60,000 nucleotides of DNA. Origin: Adiantum capillus-veneris (Eukaryota > Streptophyta > Polypodiopsida > Polypodiales > Pteridaceae). The DNA lies in the NCBI GenBank assembly GCA_014529385.2, contig CM043968.1, positions 29,921,013-29,981,012 of the forward strand, given 5' to 3'. Of the stretch, positions 54,901 through 60,000 are shown one piece after another. The notes beneath the pieces are model-generated. The model searched no databases and was not told where the DNA came from. It saw only the letters and a program-made list of their open reading frames with translations. The number at the start of each line of letters is the position of its first letter. Positions within the stretch are counted from its first letter, which is position 1. Made by a program: the position numbers and the translations under genes.

Positions 54901-56964
54901 GGTGGAATCCCAAAACATTTAGTGGATGTGAAGCATTATATTGCCAAAATTAATAGATAATTAATACCATTTTGCAACCTTTGTGATATCATTGAATGCC
55001 ACTTAAATATAACTAAGACTTCCTATAGTATTGTATGACTCTATGAGTAGTTTTATAAATAAGTTGGGTTCTGCTTAAGAACTACTAGTAGAGGGTTAAC
55101 GATGTGTCTAATGTTAACGAACGTATGTTTTGAGGATTTTTTTAATGTAACGATTTCTATTACCCTCCTTAGCAATCACACACACCTTGGACCATTAACT
55201 TGTACTTGTCCTCGAGGCTAGCTCCCCACCCCTTTAGCTATGGTCTTCTATATTTGTTTTTTTCAGATAACTGTGTCCCACGACTTGTCACACGTGCACC
55301 ATTACATTTATCTTGTATGAACTTATGCAAGGCCTTATGGAACTATGCAACACTTCAGAAGTTCTAAAACTTTGGCTCTATAAGTTGGTCCCTTACTCTC
55401 ACAGCCATTCGTAGGGGTTTCTTCTAGCCCTATTCAATCCCAACAACCTCTCAATTAGTAGAATACCCTTTGCTTTTGTGTTGGCCCTTTACTCTCGTAA
55501 GCATTCATATAAGGGGTTGCTTCTAGCTGAACACTAAAAGCCCATCCTCATTCAATCCCCAAAACCTCTCAATTAGTACAATGCCCCTTACTCTTGTGTC
55601 AACCCTTAATTAGCTGGGCCCCAACTCTCTTGATTGGTCCTAGATTTACCTCTAGCTAGATATTGAAAACCCATCGCTATCCAATTCTAGAAAATCTCTT
55701 AGATACAAGATGGTCTTTAGACCTATAGTGACTTCTAATATCATTTTTAAGAGCTCCGTCATGCTTATTCTCAAATTATACGTAACTAATGGGTATGGCC
55801 TTTACATCATGGCTCAATCTTCGTCACTAATAAAAATGGGCAATAACTTCCCCTCAATGTGAATAGTGCAAATATTGAGAATGAATCTATTTACAATTGC
55901 ATGTGGAGCAATTAAAGAAAGTTTAGAGCGTAAGGTATTGAGAATTTAAAAAATCTACTTTTATTTGAAGAGTGAAACCTTCAAAATTCCACTCAATTTT
56001 GTCTCTTTTAATTATCCAATGAGCTTCTTGTTGTAACGCGAACTTAAGTTTGTCTATAGACATTGAGATCAAAGAGACTATAATTGTATCTTATACGATC
56101 AAACCACATTAGCCATAATCCATGCCACCATCTATAGTATGACATGGTGCAATTCTCTTGGATAAAATTTGTATGTCTCTCTATCACAATTTGTTAAACA
56201 TAAACAAATACACATGTAGCTACATGAATTAATGTTATTGAAAGTTAATACCTTCCACACGTTAAAAAGTGAACGGAATTTTGAAATCAAAAGCTGTTTT
56301 TACGGAAGAAAATTACTTTACACAAGTAGAAAAAGTAAAATGAAGCTCGCAATCAAAATAGCTCTAAATTTGTAACAAAAAGCTCTAAATGGAAAGCTCA
56401 CAATTTTATCATCCCCTTACAAAATTAATCTACCTTAAATTCCTTTTACATAAATATTCCAAGAAGCAGAGTAAAGGTCCAACTGATGAGGACAATTGTG
56501 GAATAGCCCATTTAAGTTCCTAGCCTTTTCAAAGTTCTTTTTTATCAAACAATTAGAAAAGTTACTTAATTAAACCACATCCTCCTCCCTTATCTTGACC
56601 CTTCATGGATCCATTCTTCCTTCCTCGTTTTTTCGTCTGCATCACACCTACCCGGACTAGGCCAATTTTCCTGATGCATTCGCGGGTCTTTATCACACGG
56701 TCGAGAAATCACTCCCATTCGATCCCATTTCTAGGGCAATGAATCAACTCGAGCTCAAAACATTGACCAATGGTTATCAGTCCTAGTAAAAAAGAACTAT
56801 CTCCCATTGCATCTCGCACTTAAACACCTGCGCCGGCCTTTTTCAAACATGTAAGACAAGGTTCACACTTAAATCTTCTATGTTATGCTAGGGCTATCGA
56901 CGTCAAATCTTCTCAGTAAAGAAAGAAACACATGAATATGAGCGTAATAGCCTCATATAAAGCG

Positions 56965-57010
<46 letters not shown>

Positions 57011-57278
57011 CATGCGTGCTCACCACCTTGCCAACGTGTCCAAGACCCGTTTTCTTGTTGTTGCCCTTTTCACTACGGATGAATCTTGGGCAGGCTTCCC
57101 CTTGCCTCTAACCTATTTCTTTCTCTATCATCATTATCCTATCTTCACGTGGATTTCTGTGTGTGTTTGTGTGTGCACGCACATGCGCACACACACATGT
57201 GAGCTTTACTAATTGCAAGGAATCCTAAAACTATGATCATAACAATATTGTGTTTAATCTTCGTGCGTTCGTGCGTGC

Positions 57279-57380
<102 letters not shown>

Positions 57381-57460
57381 GCACTAGCGTAGGCTTCTGT
57401 AGAAAAAACTACTCGAGAGTGCTAGTGTTAATTAATGTTAAGATAGTCAATCCCTAGCCA

Positions 57461-57655
57461 AGGCCCAAGGGCGGTTCGGCCTAGCAGTAAAAGCGAGGGG
57501 CTTTAAGCATGCCTTCTATGCTTCAAATCGTGTGACATAGGGACGTCGATGTGTACTATACAGTAAGAAGCAAGTGGCGTTAAGCATGATTTCTATGGTT
57601 GAACTTGTGCGACATGGGGGTGTGGGTGTATGGGAGCCTGGAGGTGTGTCGGTGG
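57461..57655 (+). mobile_element. Dimeric tRNA-like SINE candidate, copy 2
   Basis: Second copy of the 54712-54900 unit. Box A has one extra base (ggttcggcctagcagtaa). Confidence 0.55.
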
Positions 57656-59659
57656 AATCCCAAAACATTTAGTGGATGTGAAGCATTATATTGCCAAAAT
57701 TAATAGATAATTAATACTATTTTGCAACCTTTGTGATATCATTGAATGCCACTTAAATATAACTAAGACTTCCTATAGTATTGTATGACTCTATGAGTAG
57801 TTTTATAAATAAGTTGGGTTCTGCTTAAGAACTACTAGTAGAGGGTTAACGATGTGTCTAATGTTAACGAACGTATGTTTTGAGGATTTTTTTAATGTAA
57901 CGATTTCTATTGCCCTCCTTAGCAATCACACACACTTTGGACCATTAACTTGTACTTGTCCTCGAGGCTAGCTCCCCACCCCTTTAGCTATGGTCTTCTA
58001 TATTTGTTTTTGTGTCCCACGACTTGTCACACGTGCACCATTACATTTATCTTGTATGAAATTATGCAAGGCCTTATGGAACTATGCAACACTTGAGAAG
58101 TTCTAAATATTTGGCCCTATAAGTTGGTCCCTTACGCTCAGAGTCATTCGTAGGGGTTTCTTCTAGCCCTATTCAATCCCAACAATCTCTCAATTAGTAG
58201 AATACCCTTTACGTTTGTGTTGGCCCTTTACTCTCGTAAGCATTCATATAAGGGGTTGCTTCTAGCTGAACACTAAAAGCCCATCCCCATTCAATCCCCA
58301 CAACCTCTCAATTAGTACAATGCCCCTTACTCTTGTGTCAACCCTTAATTAGCTGGCCCCCAACTCTCTTGATTGGTCCTAGATTTACCTCTAGCTAGCT
58401 ATTGAAAACCCATCGCTATCCAATTCTAGAAAATCTCTTAGATACAAGATGGTCTTTAGACCTATAGTGATTTCTAATATCATTTTTAAGAGCTCCGTCA
58501 TGCTTATTCTCAAATTATACGTAACTAATGGGTATGGCCTTTACATCATGGCTCAATCTTCATCACTAATAAAAATGGGCAATAACTTCCCCTCAATGTG
58601 AATAGTGCAAATATTGAGAATGAATCTATTTACAATTGCATGTGGAGCAATTAAAGAAAGTTTAGAGCGCAAGGTATTGAGAATTTAAAAAATCTACTTT
58701 TGTTTGAAGAGTGAAACCTTCAAAATTCCACTCAATTTTGTCTCTTTTAATTATCCAATGAGCTTCTTGTTGTAACGCGAACTTAAGTTTGTCTATAGAC
58801 ATTGAGATCAAAGAGACTATAATTGCATCTTACAAGATCAAACCACATTAACCATAATCCATGCCACCATCTATAGTATGACATGGTGCAATTCTCTTGG
58901 ATAAAATTTGTATGTCTCTCTATCACAATTTGTTAAACATAAACAAATACACATGTAGCTACATGAATTAATGTTATTGGTAGTTAATACCTTCCACACG
59001 TTAAAAAGTGAACGGAATCTTGAAATCAAAAGCTGTTTTTATGGACGAAAAGTAATTTACACAGGTAAAAAAAGTAAAATGAAGGTCGCAATCAAAATAG
59101 CTCTAAATTTCTAATAAAAAGCTCTAAATGGAAAGCTCACAATTTTATCATCCCCTTACGAAATTAATCTACCTTAAATTCCTTTTAAATAAATATTCCA
59201 AGTAGCAGAGTAAAGGTCCAACTGATGAGGACAATTGTGGAATAGTCCATTTAAGTTCCTAGCCTTTTCAAGGTTCCTTTTTATCAAACAATTAGAAAAG
59301 TTACTTAATTAAACCACATCCTCCTCCCTTATCTTGACCCTTCATGGATTCATTCTTCCTTCCTCGTTTTTTCGTCTGTATCAGACCTACCCGGACTAGG
59401 CCAATTTTCAGACGCATTCGCGGGTCTTTATCACACGGTCAAGAAATCACTCCCATTCGATCCCATTTCTAGGGAAATGAATCAACTCGAGCTCAAAACA
59501 TTGACCAATGGTTATCAGTCCTAATCAAAAAGAACTATCTCCCATTGCATCTCGCACTTAAACACCTGCGCCGGCCTTTTTCAAACATGTAAGACAAAGT
59601 TCAAACTTAAATCTTCTATGTTATGCTAGGGCTATCCACGTCAAATCTTCTCAGTAAAG

Positions 59660-60000
59660 CTTTAATCCTAGTTTAAATTTAAATTAAGTTTCTTGAAAAA
59701 ATACAAACTTGAAAAGAACAATGCATATGCTCTTTTGGATGATCTTTTACTTTAGTGTAATTTATGAATTGCAAACATAGAACTTTAGAGTGCATCAACT
59801 TACAATCGTAAACTTCTTTTGAGTCATTATGCAAGAGTCAATGCTTGATTGTGTAAGAGTAACCTTCAATGAATGGTAGTGCAAGAGTGAAAATGCAACA
59901 TTCCTAAGAGTGGACATGTTAGTGTAGTGAGAAACGCGCATGGAATGAAATATGAATGATTAAAAAGTTCTTCTTTGAGATGAGATTGAGGCTTACCTCT
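59660..60000. other. Unique flank, no gene
   Basis: Sequence beyond the tandem unit. Nothing recognised. Confidence 0.5.

Larger units (their letters stand above)
54205..56921. repeat. Tandem 2.7-kb unit, copy 1
   Basis: Begins aaagaagcacatgaatatga and ends ttctcagtaaag. Copy 2 repeats it end to end with scattered substitutions and different microsatellite lengths. Landmarks: gggcatgcgtgctcacc, (GT)n(GA)n, the SINE-like part, gggttaacgatgtgtctaat, gtgaatagtgcaaatattga. No ORF of note. An internal duplication of about 100 bp lies around 55380-55600 (ccttactctc, ggggtttcttctag, acctctcaattagta). Confidence 0.95.

Overview
This window reads as a repeat-dense stretch of a large plant nuclear genome. 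Evidence for a land plant: CACTA (En/Spm) elements with TNP2- and TNPA-type genes, Ty3/gypsy elements of two lineages, LINEs with a zf-RVT tail, a fragment of a plant-type HMA metallochaperone, a plant-type mitochondrial acyl carrier protein copy, GT-AG introns, and very abundant (CT)n/(GT)n tracts. The large transposase-like gene at 34-38 kb resembles sequences I associate with ferns, lycophytes and bryophytes, so a seedless plant with a big genome is my best guess, at low certainty. I see no tRNA, rRNA or CRISPR locus and no clearly intact host gene.

Layout. 0-1.3 kb: simple repeats and a 155-bp foldback. 1.3-3.6 kb: 5'-truncated LINE with a 12-bp target duplication. 3.8-5.4 kb (minus): two-exon Josephin-type deubiquitinase gene with one frameshift. 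5.9-6.9 kb (minus): second LINE fragment. 7.0-8.3 kb: a dispersed repeat and a 75-bp minisatellite. 9.2-20.8 kb (minus): chromodomain-type gypsy element whose integrase is split by a complete 6.2-kb CACTA element (9907-16153, TSD tta). The CACTA element carries an internally deleted TNP2 gene, a TNPA-like gene and a captured HMA-domain fragment. 21-23.3 kb (plus): older CACTA remnant with a DUF4216 tail. 24.0-25.1 kb: 1-kb inverted repeat. 28.5-28.9 kb: solitary CACTA end related to the complete element. 29.1-33.9 kb (minus): Tat/Athila-like gypsy element lacking gag and LTRs. 34.0-42.0 kb: the least familiar region. It holds a multi-domain transposase-like gene (plus) and a convergent RING-like plus FCP1-like gene (minus), interleaved with three minisatellite arrays that share an AAGTACC core. 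42.0-48.6 kb: dispersed repeat, AT-rich tract, then a probably non-autonomous LTR element with PPT and 3' LTR. 48.6-52.1 kb: no recognisable content. 52.1-52.6 kb: MITE-like piece with a tight hairpin. 53.2-53.6 kb: mitochondrial ACP pseudogene. 54.2-59.7 kb: two tandem copies of a 2.7-kb unit containing a dimeric tRNA-like SINE.

How it works together. Most of the window is nested, decaying mobile DNA. The clearest history is gypsy insertion, then CACTA insertion into the gypsy integrase, with the CACTA element having captured host coding sequence. The best candidates for follow-up are the 34-42 kb composite element and the conserved subterminal hairpin of the CACTA family.
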